Below are positions 28,160-37,820 of a stretch of 64,000 nucleotides of DNA, one piece after another (position 1 is the first letter of the stretch; the number at the start of each line of letters is the position of its first letter). The DNA comes from Streptomyces phaeoluteigriseus (GTDB taxonomy: Bacteria > Actinomycetota > Actinomycetes > Streptomycetales > Streptomycetaceae). Where the stretch lies: the NCBI RefSeq assembly GCF_001896135.2, contig NZ_MPOH02000016.1:332774-396773 (forward strand), read 5' to 3'. The notes beneath the pieces were generated by a model. It made no database searches. It was not told the origin of the DNA and was given only the letters and a program-made list of their open reading frames with translations. Made by a program: the position numbers and the translations under genes.

Positions 28160-28600
28160 CGGCCCGGGACCAGGCGCCACGCCTGCCAGCCCGACTCCGG
28201 ACGCACGCCCCGCTCCAGCAGCAGTCCGTACGCCTCCAGGCACTCGGTGAGTCTGGTGTCGCGCAGGGGATGGGGGTGCGGTGACCAACCTGGTCAGCTC
28301 GTCCTGGGCGACCGCCGTGTCGACCTCGATGCCGCCCGGGGCCGCGTACGGCAGAAGGCGTGCAGCGCAGGAAGCGGGCCCAGTCCTCGCCGCGGCGGTC
28401 GCCGTACGACGCGAACAGGCCGACCGCCTCGTCGCACAGGGCCAGCGCCTGCTGGGCACGGGTGTTGCCCGCGTCGACGATCGCGAGTTCCAGGCAGGTC
28501 CAGGCCTCGCCGTGGGCGACCCCGATGCGCTGGAAGTCGGCGCGGGCGTCCACCAGGAGCTGGCGGGCGAAGCCGGAGCCGCAGGTGTGCTGCGGCGGTC
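28160..28600 (-). pseudogene. decayed tetratricopeptide-repeat protein
   Basis: Pieces of one helical-repeat protein lie in order but in different frames. DFQRIGVAHGEAWTCLELAI and ALCDEAVGLFASYGDRRGED fall at about 28580-28360, LLPYAAPGGIEV with TAVAQDELTRL at about 28355-28280, and TRLTECLEAYGLLLERGV with ESGWQAWRL at about 28260-28165. At least two frameshifts separate them and no start remains. Unlike the single-indel genes elsewhere, this one looks genuinely degraded. Downstream (28020-28150) another coding-like piece, GWALTQPARARLIAGDASRA, may be the tail. Confidence 0.6.
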
Positions 28601-28710
28601 GCACGGGCTCGAGGGTGTGAACCGTGCAGGATGTGAGGGCACGGGGTGCGGCCCGCGGGCCGGGAGACGTCTGACGCGTTCCGGGCCGGGTCCTGCGGCA
28701 GGATGGACCC

Positions 28711-30744
28711 ATGGCGAACCGACTGGCCCATGAGACGTCCCCTTACCTGCTCCAGCACGCCGACAACCCGGTCGACTGGTGGCCCTGGTCGGCTCAGGCG
28801 TTCGAGGAGGCGCGCCGGCGGGGGGTGCCGGTACTGCTCAGCGTCGGGTACTCGAGCTGCCACTGGTGTCATGTCATGGCTCACGAGTCCTTCGAGGACG
28901 AGCCCACCGCCGACTACCTCAACGAGCACTTCGTCAACGTCAAGGTCGACCGGGAGGAGCGGCCCGACGTCGACGCCGTCTACATGGAGGCCGTGCAGGC
29001 CGCCACCGGGCAGGGTGGCTGGCCCATGACCGTGTTCCTCACGCCGGATGCCGAGCCGTTCTACTTCGGCACGTATTTCCCGCCCGTGCCCCGGCAGGGC
29101 ATGCCGTCCTTCCGGCAGGTGCTGGAGGGCGTGCGGCAGGCCTGGGGGGAGCGGCGGGACGAGGTCGCCGAGGTCGCCGGGAAGATCGTCCGCGACCTCG
29201 CCGGGCGCGAGATCTCCTACGGCGACAGCCTGGCGCCCGGTGAGCAGCAGCTGGCGCAGGCACTGCTGGGGCTGACCCGGGAGTACGACCCGCAGCGGGG
29301 CGGGTTCGGCGGGGCGCCGAAGTTCCCGCCGTCCATGGTGATCGAGTTCCTGCTGCGCCACCACGCGCGCACCGGGGCCGACGGCGCCCTCCAGATGGCG
29401 CGGGACACCTGCGAGCGGATGGCCCGAGGTGGGATCTACGACCAGCTCGGCGGCGGTTTCGCGCGCTACTCGGTGGACCGCGACTGGATCGTGCCGCACT
29501 TCGAGAAGATGCTGTACGACAACGCGCTGCTGTGCCGCGTGTACGCCCACCTGTGGCGGTCCACCGGCTCCGAGCAGGCGCGGCGGGTCGCGCTGGAGAC
29601 CGCCGACTTCATGGTGCGCGAACTGCGCACCGCCGAGGGCGGCTTCGCCTCCGCGCTGGACGCCGACAGCGACGACGGGACGGGGCGGCACGTCGAGGGG
29701 GCGTACTACGTCTGGACGCCCGAGCAGCTCACCGAGGCCCTCGGCGCGGAGGACGCGGCCGTCGCCGCCGCCTACTTCGGGGTGACCGACGAGGGGACGT
29801 TCGAGGAGGGTGCCTCCGTGCTGCAACTGCCGCAGCAGGAGGCCGTGTTCGACGCCGAGAAGATCGCGTCGGTCAAGGCGCGGCTGCTGGCCGTGCGCGC
29901 GGAGCGGCCCGCGCCCGGCCGGGACGACAAGGTCGTCGCCGCCTGGAACGGTCTCGCCGTCGCCGCGCTCGCCGAGACCGGCGCCTTCTTCGACCGGCCC
30001 GACCTGGTGGAGGCGGCCGTCGCCGCCGCCGACCTCCTCGTCCGGCTGCACCTCGACGACCAGGCGCGGCTCTCCCGGACCAGCAAGGACGGCAAGGTCG
30101 GCGCCAACGCGGGCGTCCTGGAGGACTACGCCGACGTGGCCGAGGGCTTCCTCGCGCTCGCCGGGGTGACCGGCGAGGGGGTGTGGCTGGACTTCGCCGG
30201 GTTCCTGCTCGACCACGTCCTCGCGCGTTTCACGGACCCGGAGTCCGGGTCGCTGTACGACACGGCGTCCGACGCCGAGCAGCTCATCCGGCGCCCGCAG
30301 GACCCGACCGACAACGCGGTGCCCTCGGGCTGGTCGGCGGCCGCCGGGGCGCTGCTGTCGTACGCCGCCCACACCGGTTCGCAGGCGCACCGGTCCGCGG
30401 CGGAGAAGGCGTTGGGCGTCGTGAAGGCGCTCGGCCCGCGGGTGCCGCGGTTCATCGGGTGGGGGCTGGCCGCAGCCGAGGCGCTGCTCGACGGGCCGCG
30501 CGAGGTGGCCGTGGTCGGGCCCGCGCTGGACGATCCCGCCACCCGGGAGCTGCACCGCGCCGCGCTGCTGGCGACCGCGCCGGGAGCGGTGGTCGCCTAC
30601 GGGACGCCGGACAGCGAGGAGTTTCCGCTGCTCGCGGACCGGGTCCTGGTGGGCGGGGCGCCGACGGCGTACGTCTGCCGGGGCTTCGTGTGCGATCTGC
30701 CGGTGACGGACGTGGACGCCCTGCGGGAGAAGGTCACGCCGTGA
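28711..30744 (+). CDS. YyaL/SSP411-type thioredoxin-domain protein
   Basis: 677 residues. The N-terminal thioredoxin-like domain (about 1-165) has the unusual active-site motif CHWCHVM. The rest (about 190-670) is an (alpha/alpha)6 barrel like N-acylglucosamine 2-epimerases, with DRDWIVPHFEKMLYDNALL and DADSDD. The family is found from bacteria to mammals and its reaction is not settled. The start is at the conserved ANRLAHETSPYLLQHADNPV. Confidence 0.93.
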   Translation: MANRLAHETSPYLLQHADNPVDWWPWSAQAFEEARRRGVPVLLSVGYSSCHWCHVMAHESFEDEPTADYLNEHFVNVKVDREERPDVDAVYMEAVQAATGQGGWPMTVFLTPDAEPFYFGTYFPPVPRQGMPSFRQVLEGVRQAWGERRDEVAEVAGKIVRDLAGREISYGDSLAPGEQQLAQALLGLTREYDPQRGGFGGAPKFPPSMVIEFLLRHHARTGADGALQMARDTCERMARGGIYDQLGGGFARYSVDRDWIVPHFEKMLYDNALLCRVYAHLWRSTGSEQARRVALETADFMVRELRTAEGGFASALDADSDDGTGRHVEGAYYVWTPEQLTEALGAEDAAVAAAYFGVTDEGTFEEGASVLQLPQQEAVFDAEKIASVKARLLAVRAERPAPGRDDKVVAAWNGLAVAALAETGAFFDRPDLVEAAVAAADLLVRLHLDDQARLSRTSKDGKVGANAGVLEDYADVAEGFLALAGVTGEGVWLDFAGFLLDHVLARFTDPESGSLYDTASDAEQLIRRPQDPTDNAVPSGWSAAAGALLSYAAHTGSQAHRSAAEKALGVVKALGPRVPRFIGWGLAAAEALLDGPREVAVVGPALDDPATRELHRAALLATAPGAVVAYGTPDSEEFPLLADRVLVGGAPTAYVCRGFVCDLPVTDVDALREKVTP

Positions 30745-30847
30745 GGTGAGGCGAGGTGACGGGCGTCGCGAGCGTGGCCGTACATGTCACGGCCCGTCCC
30801 GCGCTGACGGGCGACGGCGGCCGGGCCCGCCACTCCCGCCGCACGCC

Positions 30848-30886
30848 GAAGGGCCCGCCCCGGTCGACGACCGGGGCGGGCCCTTC
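30848..30886. terminator. strong bidirectional hairpin terminator
   Basis: A perfect 18-bp stem (30848-30865 with 30869-30886, loop GAC) lies between the convergent YyaL-type gene and the glycosyltransferase operon. Confidence 0.88.
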
Positions 30887-30900
30887 GCGCGTTCCGTCCG

Positions 30901-32085
30901 TCAGCCCAGGGGATCCGGTACCGGGTCCGGGTCGGGCGTGACCCGGGGCAGGGCCGGGAGGGTGGTGTGCAGGCGGCGGTAGAGCCAGCGGTCCACGACC
31001 AGGAAGCGGGCCGTGAAGACGATCGCCATGGCGAGTGCCGTCGCCGGCAGGGCGGTCATGCCGGCGGCGCCGATCAGCAGCGCGGCGAGCGGGATGCGGG
31101 CGACCAGGTCGGCGTTGCCGACGGCGGCGAACGTCAGGAGCCGTGCACCGCGCCGGTGGTGGCGCCGCTGGTTGCGGTAGACGAAGGAATCGATCAGGGC
31201 GAAGTTCCACAGGAGCCCCGCCTGGTTGGCGATGATCTCCGCCGGGGCGTAGTGCAGGCCGGGTGCCTGGTCGGTGAGCAGCCAGAGCAGGGCCAGGTTG
31301 GGGACGAAGCCCGACAGGCCGACGAGGCCGAAGACCCCCGCCCGGGCGCGGGGGTCGGCGGTGCGCAGGGTGATCAGGTGGCGCAGGAAGCGCATGCCCT
31401 CGCGGGCCGTCGACTTGGACTCGCCGGCGTGCCGTTCCCCGAAGGCGTACGGCACCTCGGCTATGCCGCGCGGACGGCACCGTACCGCCAGTTCGAGGAG
31501 GATCTTGTAGCCGAGGGGTTGCAGACCCTCTTCCTCCGCGGCGGCGCGGTCGACCGCTGTGCGGCGGATCGCGAAGAAGCCGCTCATCGGGTCGGTGAGA
31601 CCGCTGAGGGCGCGGGGGAAGAGGGATTTGGTGAGGAGCGTGGAGGAGCTGGAGACGAGTTTGCGGTAGCCGCCGTCCAGGCCGCCGCGGTCGCCGCCGG
31701 CCGTGTACCGGCTGGCCACGACGAGTTCGGCGCCGGTGGCCGTGCCGCGGGCGAGGAGTTGCGGGATGAGTTCGGGCGGGTGCTGGAGGTCGGCGTCGAT
31801 GACGACGATCCAGGGGGCCGAGGCGCGGGCGATGCCCTCGACCACGGCGCCGCCGAGGCCGCCCTCGGGGACGGGCCGGTGGTGCAGGACGACGGGAACG
31901 GCGCTGCGGCCGGCCGCCTCCTCGATGACCTCGCAGGTGTGGTCGGTGGAGTCGTCGGCGAAGACGACCTCCGCGCGGGTCCCGGCGGGGATCGCGGCGC
32001 CGATGCGGGCGAGCAACTCGTGGATGTTGTCGGCCTCGTTGAAGGTGGGGACGACGATGGACACGTCGGCGGGCAGGGCCGTCAC
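30901..32085 (-). CDS. DPM1-like glycosyltransferase fused to GtrA-like membrane domain
   Basis: 394 residues from GTG 32085, whose G-T-G-A overlaps the stop of the upstream gene, with AGGAGG before it. The N-terminal family 2 domain (about 5-245) has SIVVPTFNEADN, VVFADDSTD and IDADLQHPPE, the polyprenyl-phosphate mannosyltransferase pattern. The C-terminal part (about 260-385) has four membrane segments of the GtrA type. It probably makes polyprenyl-phosphate-linked sugar on the inner face and helps flip it for the neighbouring transferase. Confidence 0.88.
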   Translation of the reverse strand: MTALPADVSIVVPTFNEADNIHELLARIGAAIPAGTRAEVVFADDSTDHTCEVIEEAAGRSAVPVVLHHRPVPEGGLGGAVVEGIARASAPWIVVIDADLQHPPELIPQLLARGTATGAELVVASRYTAGGDRGGLDGGYRKLVSSSSTLLTKSLFPRALSGLTDPMSGFFAIRRTAVDRAAAEEEGLQPLGYKILLELAVRCRPRGIAEVPYAFGERHAGESKSTAREGMRFLRHLITLRTADPRARAGVFGLVGLSGFVPNLALLWLLTDQAPGLHYAPAEIIANQAGLLWNFALIDSFVYRNQRRHHRRGARLLTFAAVGNADLVARIPLAALLIGAAGMTALPATALAMAIVFTARFLVVDRWLYRRLHTTLPALPRVTPDPDPVPDPLG

Positions 32086-33347
32086 CGTGCCTCCTGGGGC
32101 TGCGGGGTGTGGACGGGCAGGTGCGCGCCGACATGGGAGGTCAGCTCCCAGTCGCGGCGCCCGGTGTATTCGCGCCAGACGGCGCGCAGCGCCGCGCCCG
32201 CGAGGATGACGGCGTAGACGGGGCCGAAGAGGATGAGCTTGGCGTACTGGCCGAAGGTGATGCGGAAGCCGTACTCGCGGCCGAAGTCGTGCAGGGCGAC
32301 CGCCTCGAAGACGATCATGGCGACCATCGGCAGCATGGGCAGCCAGGCGAACATGGAGAAGGGCAGCGGGACTCCGCCGAGGACGGCGAAGAGGATGCCG
32401 AGCGGGATCATCACGCCGGTCGCGGCCTGCACGAACGGGGTGCTGAGGGTGTAGCGGGCGAGCATCCGCTGGCCGAATCCGGGCAGCCGGCGCCATTCGC
32501 CCTTGCGCAGGACCTGGAGGAAGCCCTGGTTCCACCGGGTGCGCTGCTTGTAGAGCGCCTTGATGGAGTCGGGCGTCTCCTCGCGGGTGACCAGCGCGGA
32601 GTGGTAGGCGACGACGACCTTGGCGCCGCCGCTGGAGAGCCGGACGCCCAGGTCGCAGTCCTCGGCGAGGCAGTCGCCGTCCCAGCCGCCGGTGTCCCGC
32701 AGCAGCGCGGACCGGACGAAGACGGTGTTGCCGCCGAGCGGGATGAACCCCTTGCGGGCGTGCAGGTGCAGCCGGCTGCGGAACCAGAAGAAGTACTCCA
32801 GGCAGTTGCGCAGGCTGTACCAGCTGCTCTGGTAGTTGATCAGCTGGACGCCGCCCTGGACGACGTCGGCGTCGTCGCGCCGGAAGGCGAAGTCGACGTG
32901 GCCGAGCAGCTCGGGGTGGACGACGTCCTCGGCGTCGAAGACCCCGACGACCTCGCCGCGGGCGTGCGGCAGCGCGGTGTTGAGGGCGCGGGGCTTGTTC
33001 TTCTTGGCGTGGGTGTCGACGACCGTGCGCACCTTGTCGGGGTGCTCGGCGGCGAGTTCGTGGGCGATGGCGGCGGTGCCGGGGTCGTCGTGGCCGACGA
33101 TCAGCAGGATCTCGAAGTCCGGGTGGTCGATGCGCAGCATCTGCTCGACCGTGTGCCGCAGGACGGCCTCCTCGTGGCGGGCCGGGACCAGCAGTGAGAA
33201 GGACAGGTCGGCCCTGCCGTCGGGCGTGGCGAAGGCCGTCGACTCCAGTGTCTCCGGGGTGCGCCAGGCGTGGAGCATCCACCACAGGGTCACGCCGGCG
33301 GCGCCCATGAGGATGATCGAATCGATGAATAGAATGGCGGAGACCAC
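32082..33347 (-). CDS. processive family 2 glycosyltransferase, cellulose/hyaluronan synthase-like
   Basis: 421 residues from GTG 33347 with a GGGGGG ribosome site. One N-terminal membrane segment (about 3-25), a cytoplasmic GT2 domain with LLVPARHEE, VFDAEDVVHPE, EDCDLG and QRTRWNQG (the D,D,D,QxxRW set of processive beta-glycan synthases), then three or four C-terminal membrane segments. It should polymerise and extrude a glycan. It is coupled to the DPM1-like gene. Confidence 0.88.
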   Translation of the reverse strand: MVSAILFIDSIILMGAAGVTLWWMLHAWRTPETLESTAFATPDGRADLSFSLLVPARHEEAVLRHTVEQMLRIDHPDFEILLIVGHDDPGTAAIAHELAAEHPDKVRTVVDTHAKKNKPRALNTALPHARGEVVGVFDAEDVVHPELLGHVDFAFRRDDADVVQGGVQLINYQSSWYSLRNCLEYFFWFRSRLHLHARKGFIPLGGNTVFVRSALLRDTGGWDGDCLAEDCDLGVRLSSGGAKVVVAYHSALVTREETPDSIKALYKQRTRWNQGFLQVLRKGEWRRLPGFGQRMLARYTLSTPFVQAATGVMIPLGILFAVLGGVPLPFSMFAWLPMLPMVAMIVFEAVALHDFGREYGFRITFGQYAKLILFGPVYAVILAGAALRAVWREYTGRRDWELTSHVGAHLPVHTPQPQEAR

Positions 33348-33777
33348 GAATTCCCCCCTCGGTCTTTCTTGGTCATCCTTGTTCGAACATGTTGTTCTAC
33401 TAGGTGTCACTCGGTGTTCCGCGGAATGGGTCCGTCCGTCTGCGGCCCCCCGGCGGACGGTGTTCCCTCTGCTCGTGATCTTCGAAGGCCCTTGGCGGCG
33501 GTTCGGTTACCGACCGGTTCTCCACCCCGGTGCGCCGGGGTTTTCGCACATGTTCGATCCGGGCCCACGAGCAAACCTGGGCCGAAGTTAGCAGGTTCGG
33601 CATTTCCGCCGCAATGTGGTCTCGGCGTGATGATCCCCGCCTCAAGCGGAATCGTATGTTCAGCTTATGTGGCACCCGGGCGTGTGCCATGATGCTCCGG
33701 CATGCCTGATTCCGGGGGGTTTCGAGGGGGAGGCCCACGGCTGCCGTCAGGCCGATAAGTGGGTGGGGGGATTCCGC
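33348..33777. other. divergent intergenic region with two inverted repeats
   Basis: The 430-bp gap between the processive glycosyltransferase (leftward) and the family 39-like gene (rightward) is more AT-rich than its surroundings. It holds TGTTCGAACA (33380-33389), a perfect 10-bp palindrome followed by TGTTGTTC, and TGGCAC...GTGCCA (33670-33675 and 33684-33689). I see no gene here. Both promoters of the locus should lie in it. Confidence 0.5.
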
Positions 33778-35396
33778 ATGGGGACTGCCGTACCGAAAAC
33801 ACGTGCGCGAGACGAGTCCGTAACAAAGCTTTCCGAAGACTCCGAAGGCGCTGCTTCCGTTTCCCGGCCGCGGCCGGGGATTTCGGAGGAGATCGCTCCT
33901 CCATACGCGGGAGTGTGTTACAGCGCGATTATATCTGGGTTGCGCCCGTTCTCTTCGCCGGGATCCTGGCACGTCTTCTCGGAATCGGAAATTACCCATT
34001 CCCGAATGACGACGAGGGCACCTATCTCGCGCAGGCGTGGGCCGTGCAGCACGGCGAACTCGCGCATTACACCTACTGGTACGACCACCCGCCGGCCGGC
34101 TGGATGCAGCTCGCCTCCATGTCCTGGCTGCCCAACTGGCTGCTGCCCGACCTGCCCACGTTCGTGCAGGGCCGTTTCGCCATGCTGCCGGTGGCCGCGG
34201 TGTCGATGGTCCTCGTCTTCGTGATCGGCCGGCGCCTCGGCCTGTCCCGCCCCACGGCCGCCGCGGCGATGCTGCTGTACGCGCTGTCACCACTCGCCGT
34301 GGTGCTGCACCGGCAGATCTACCTGGACAACTTCGCCGTCCTGTGGGTGCTGGTGTCCATGGCGTTCGCGCTGTCGCCGCGCCGCCATCTGTGGCACCAC
34401 GCCGCGGCCGGCATGGCGTTCGCCCTGGCCGTGCTCTCCAAGGAGACCATCGCGGTCCTGCTGCCCGTGCTGCTGGTCAGCCTCTGGCAGGGCAGCCACC
34501 CCAGCACCCGCAAGTTCTCCTTCGCCGGCTTCGGTTCCGGATTCATCCTCACCGGCCTCTTCTATCCGCTGTACGCCCTGCTCAAGGGCGAGCTGTTCCC
34601 CGGCGCCGGACACGTCTCACTGCTCGGCACGCTCAAGTTCCAGCTCGGCGGGCGCGAGGGCAGCGGATCGGCGTTCGCCGACGGCACCGACGCCCACCAG
34701 TTGTTCACGGACTGGCTGGACAGGGACCCGTACCTGCTGATCGGCGGCGCCGCGGCAGCCGTCTGCGCGTTCGCGGTACGCCGGCTGCGGCCCGTCGCCT
34801 TCGCCGTACTGGTGCTGGCGCTGGTCGCGCTGCGCCCCGGCGGCTATCTGCCGCAGATGTACATCGTGCAGGTCCTGCCGTTCCTGGCGCTCACCGTGGC
34901 CGGGCTCGCCCAGGCCCTGGTGACCCGGCTGCCCGGCAGGCCGCACCTGCGCACCACCGCCTCCCTGGCGGCCGTGGCCCTGGCCGCGGTGTTCGCCGCA
35001 CCGCACTGGTACGAACAGGACCGCGTCGCCATGCGCGCCGACGACAACGGCGTCTACGCGGACGCCGCCCGCTGGCTGCGCGAGACGCCCGTCGGCGACC
35101 GCGACCGGGTGCGCATCGTCACCGACGGCGTGCTCTGGCTCGACGCGGTCGACGCCGGCTACCGGCCGGGCACCGGTGTCATCTGGCACTACAAGCTCGA
35201 CCAGGACCCGGCGGTCACCAAGACGCTGCCGCACGGCTGGAGGGACATCGACTACGTCGTGTCCACCGCGGCCCTGCGCGGCGAACGCGAGCATCTCCCC
35301 ACCCTGCGGGACCTGTTCGCGCACAGCACGCCGGTCGCCACCTTCGGTGAGGGCGGCGGCCGGATCGACATCCTCCGCATCGAACACGACGAGTGA
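33778..35396 (+). pseudogene. ArnT/family 39-like membrane glycosyltransferase, frameshifted near start
   Basis: A multi-spanning transferase that moves a sugar from polyprenyl phosphate outside the membrane. The catalytic loop is FPNDDEGTYLAQA, and HPPAGWMQLAS and LSPLAVVLHRQIYLDN are conserved. About 10 membrane segments are followed by a soluble C-terminal domain. The N-terminus starts at ATG 33778 (MGTAVPKTRARDES) with a G-rich ribosome site, but that frame leads into IAPPYAGV and then breaks. The body begins LQRDYIWVAPVLFAG in the frame two bases over. The tandem GTGTG at 33913-33917 looks like a TG duplication. The first codon after it is a TTA (33918). A GTG at 33915 could start a shortened protein. 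Confidence 0.75.
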
Positions 35397-35452
35397 CGCG
35401 AGCGACGCACCACCCGTGATGCGGGGGGCTCGTGAACAAGGGGGGAACCACC

Positions 35453-37708
35453 ATGTACGGAGCCCGAAGACACCCAGGGCGGCGGACCCTTCCACCCGGA
35501 AGGACACCCCGTCTGCTGCTCACCGCCCTCATGCTGTTCGCCGCCGCCCTCGGGCTCGGCCCACTGGGCGCCCAACCCGCCAACGCCGCCACCAACCTGG
35601 TCAGGAATCCCGGCCTGGAGATCCTCGACGGACCGTCCCAGTTCCCCCAGTGCTTCGAGAAGTCGGGCTGGGGAGACAACGACTTCTCCTTCGCCGTCAC
35701 CGGCGACGCCCACTCCGGCAGCCGTGCCGTACGGATCGAGCTGACCCGGCGCGCCGACGGCGACCGCAAGACGATGATGCTGGAGAACGCCTGCGCCCCG
35801 CAGGTCACTCCGGCCCACCAGTACGACCTGTCGTTCTGGTACAGGTCGACGACACCGGACGTGGCCTTCACCCTCTTCCGCCACGACACCGTCCAGGGCT
35901 GGGTCTACTGGACCGACCTCAAGACCCTGGCGCAGTCGGCCGCCTGGACCCGCACCGAGGTCCGCACCCCGGTCATCCCGCCGGGCACCGACCGGATCAC
36001 ATGGGGCGGCGCCCTCTACGGTGTCGGCACCCTCACCACCGACGACTACGCCATGACGGACGCCACCGTCCCCGCCGGTCCCGACCCCTGCGTCACGGGC
36101 GGCACGGGACCGGAGTGCAGGGGTGAATGGACCGTCCAGACCGCCGAGATGCCCGTCCGGGCCATGCACTCGGTGCTGCTGCACAACGGCAAGGTCCTGC
36201 TCATCGCCGGCTCCGGCAACGACCTCGACATGTTCGAGGCGGGAACCTTCAAGACCTCGCTGTACGACCCCGTCACCGGCGGCTACACCGCCGTCCCGAC
36301 ACCGGAGGACTTCTTCTGCGCCGGGCACGTACAGCTCCCGGACGGCCGGGTGCTGGTCGTCGGCGGCAACAAGGACTACGCCGCGCCCGACGGCAGCGTC
36401 GGCTACAAGGGGCTGCGCAGCAGCTACGTCTACGACCCCGGCCAGAACAAGTACATCAAGGTCAACGACATGCTGGCGGGCCACTGGTACCCGTCGGCCA
36501 CCGCGATGGGCAACGGTGACGTCATCTCGCTGGGCGGCCTCGCCGAGGACTCCTCCGGCACGGTCGTCAACGAGCACTTCTCCTACGCCCAGAACAAGTG
36601 GCTGCCGCTCGGCGAGGCCAAGCAGGCCTGGTCCTTCTGGGGCCTGTACCCGTCGATGATCCTGCTCCAGGACGGCCGCCTCTTCTACACCGGCAGCCAT
36701 GTCTTCGGCAACGGTCTGCCCGGCACCGGCGCCTCCGTGTACGACTACGAGGCCGGGACCATCGCCGACGTACCGGGCCTGCGCAAGAAGGACGAGCGGG
36801 ACCAGTCCATGTCGGTGCTGCTGCCGCCCGCCCAGGACCAGAAGGTCGCCACGATCGGCGGCGGCAACCACACCGTGGCACCCGACGCGCACGGGCTCGT
36901 CGACCTGATCGACATGAAGGCCGACTCGCCGCGGTACGTGCCCGGGCCCGACCTGCCGAAGGGCCGCTACCGGGACGGAACCCCGCAGACCGGCGCCCAG
37001 GGCAAGGTGTACGTCTCCGCGGTCATCCTCCCGGACGGCAAGGTCCTGGAGACCGGCGGCGCCCTGCACACCTACCGCGAGGACCCCGTCTTCGAGGCGT
37101 CGCTGTACGACCCGGCGACCAACACCTTCCAGGCGGGCCTGGCGACCGACCCGGTCCCGCGGACCTACCACTCCTCGTCCCTGCTGCTGCCCGACGGCCG
37201 TGTCCTGAGCGTCGGCGACAACCCGGGCGACGGCTCCTTCGACCAGCGGGTGTCCCTCTACAAGCCGCCGTACCTGTTCAAGGGCGACCGCCCGCAGATC
37301 ACGTCGGTGGCCGGCACCAACTGGACCTACGGCACCGACCAGCGCATCACGGTCGACAAGCCGGTGGTCAAGGCCTCCCTGATCCGCCCGGCGGCCATCA
37401 CCCACTCCTCCGACCCCAACCAGCGCTATGTCGACCTGCCGATGACGGTCGACGGCAACACCGTCGACCTCAGCCTCACCAGCAACCCCAACCTGGCCCC
37501 GCCCGGCTGGTACATGCTGTCGGTCGTCGACGCGAACGGCGTGCCGTCGGTGTCGAAGTGGGTGCGGATCGGCGCGGCCGGCCAGGTCGCGGCGGCCCGG
37601 GTCCAGGACTTCGCGGAGGGCCTCCGGGCCGCTCCCGCGAGCGAGACGGCCACGCACTCACCGCACACGCACCGCGCAACCGCTTCCTACATCTTCACGC
37701 CACGCTGA
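35453..37708 (+). CDS. secreted galactose-oxidase-like copper-radical oxidase
   Basis: 751 residues. Signal peptide (about 1-43), N-terminal carbohydrate-binding-like beta domain (45-205), seven-bladed Kelch-type propeller (210-600) and C-terminal DUF1929 domain (605-710). The copper-radical set can be lined up: Cys289 in FFCAGH and Tyr346 in HWYPSA would form the Tyr-Cys cofactor, Tyr572-His573 in RTYHSS, and His651 in ITHSSD. It should oxidise primary alcohols of sugars to aldehydes and make H2O2. It lies 56 bp after the membrane glycosyltransferase, so it probably modifies the same glycan. ATG 35453 has a GGGGGG site. Confidence 0.88.
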   Translation: MYGARRHPGRRTLPPGRTPRLLLTALMLFAAALGLGPLGAQPANAATNLVRNPGLEILDGPSQFPQCFEKSGWGDNDFSFAVTGDAHSGSRAVRIELTRRADGDRKTMMLENACAPQVTPAHQYDLSFWYRSTTPDVAFTLFRHDTVQGWVYWTDLKTLAQSAAWTRTEVRTPVIPPGTDRITWGGALYGVGTLTTDDYAMTDATVPAGPDPCVTGGTGPECRGEWTVQTAEMPVRAMHSVLLHNGKVLLIAGSGNDLDMFEAGTFKTSLYDPVTGGYTAVPTPEDFFCAGHVQLPDGRVLVVGGNKDYAAPDGSVGYKGLRSSYVYDPGQNKYIKVNDMLAGHWYPSATAMGNGDVISLGGLAEDSSGTVVNEHFSYAQNKWLPLGEAKQAWSFWGLYPSMILLQDGRLFYTGSHVFGNGLPGTGASVYDYEAGTIADVPGLRKKDERDQSMSVLLPPAQDQKVATIGGGNHTVAPDAHGLVDLIDMKADSPRYVPGPDLPKGRYRDGTPQTGAQGKVYVSAVILPDGKVLETGGALHTYREDPVFEASLYDPATNTFQAGLATDPVPRTYHSSSLLLPDGRVLSVGDNPGDGSFDQRVSLYKPPYLFKGDRPQITSVAGTNWTYGTDQRITVDKPVVKASLIRPAAITHSSDPNQRYVDLPMTVDGNTVDLSLTSNPNLAPPGWYMLSVVDANGVPSVSKWVRIGAAGQVAAARVQDFAEGLRAAPASETATHSPHTHRATASYIFTPR

Positions 37709-37722
37709 GGCACACCTAGGAT

Positions 37723-37736
37723 AGCAAGCGCTTTCT
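37723..37736. promoter_or_regulatory. LacI-type operator
   Basis: AGCAAGCGCTTTCT has the AAGCGCTT core and near-perfect dyad of LacI/CcpA-like sites. It follows a TAGGAT -10-like box (37717-37722) and lies 85 bp before the LacI-family gene, so autoregulation is likely. Confidence 0.65.
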
Positions 37737-37820
37737 GCGAGCCGTCGGGGCGGATCGGCTCCGAAAGGGCGGTGGTCGAACTTTCGCTGGCCCTCGGGCG
37801 GGCCGGAGAGGTGGTTCCCG

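Noticed and set aside
28294..30555. Minus-strand 753-codon open frame over the YyaL-type gene
   Set aside because: Long antisense frames are expected in GC-rich DNA. The plus-strand protein is clearly conserved.
30901..33285. 794-codon minus frame suggesting one fused glycosyltransferase
   Set aside because: Its N-terminal half is a shadow of the processive glycosyltransferase in another frame. The real start of the second gene is the GTGA overlap at 32085.
33380..33402. LexA/SOS box (GAAC...GTTC)
   Set aside because: The spacing between GAAC and GTTC is five bases, not the four of the actinobacterial LexA box, and the neighbouring genes are not SOS functions.
35252..37657. 801-codon minus frame
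   Set aside because: Antisense to the copper-radical oxidase, which has all catalytic residues.
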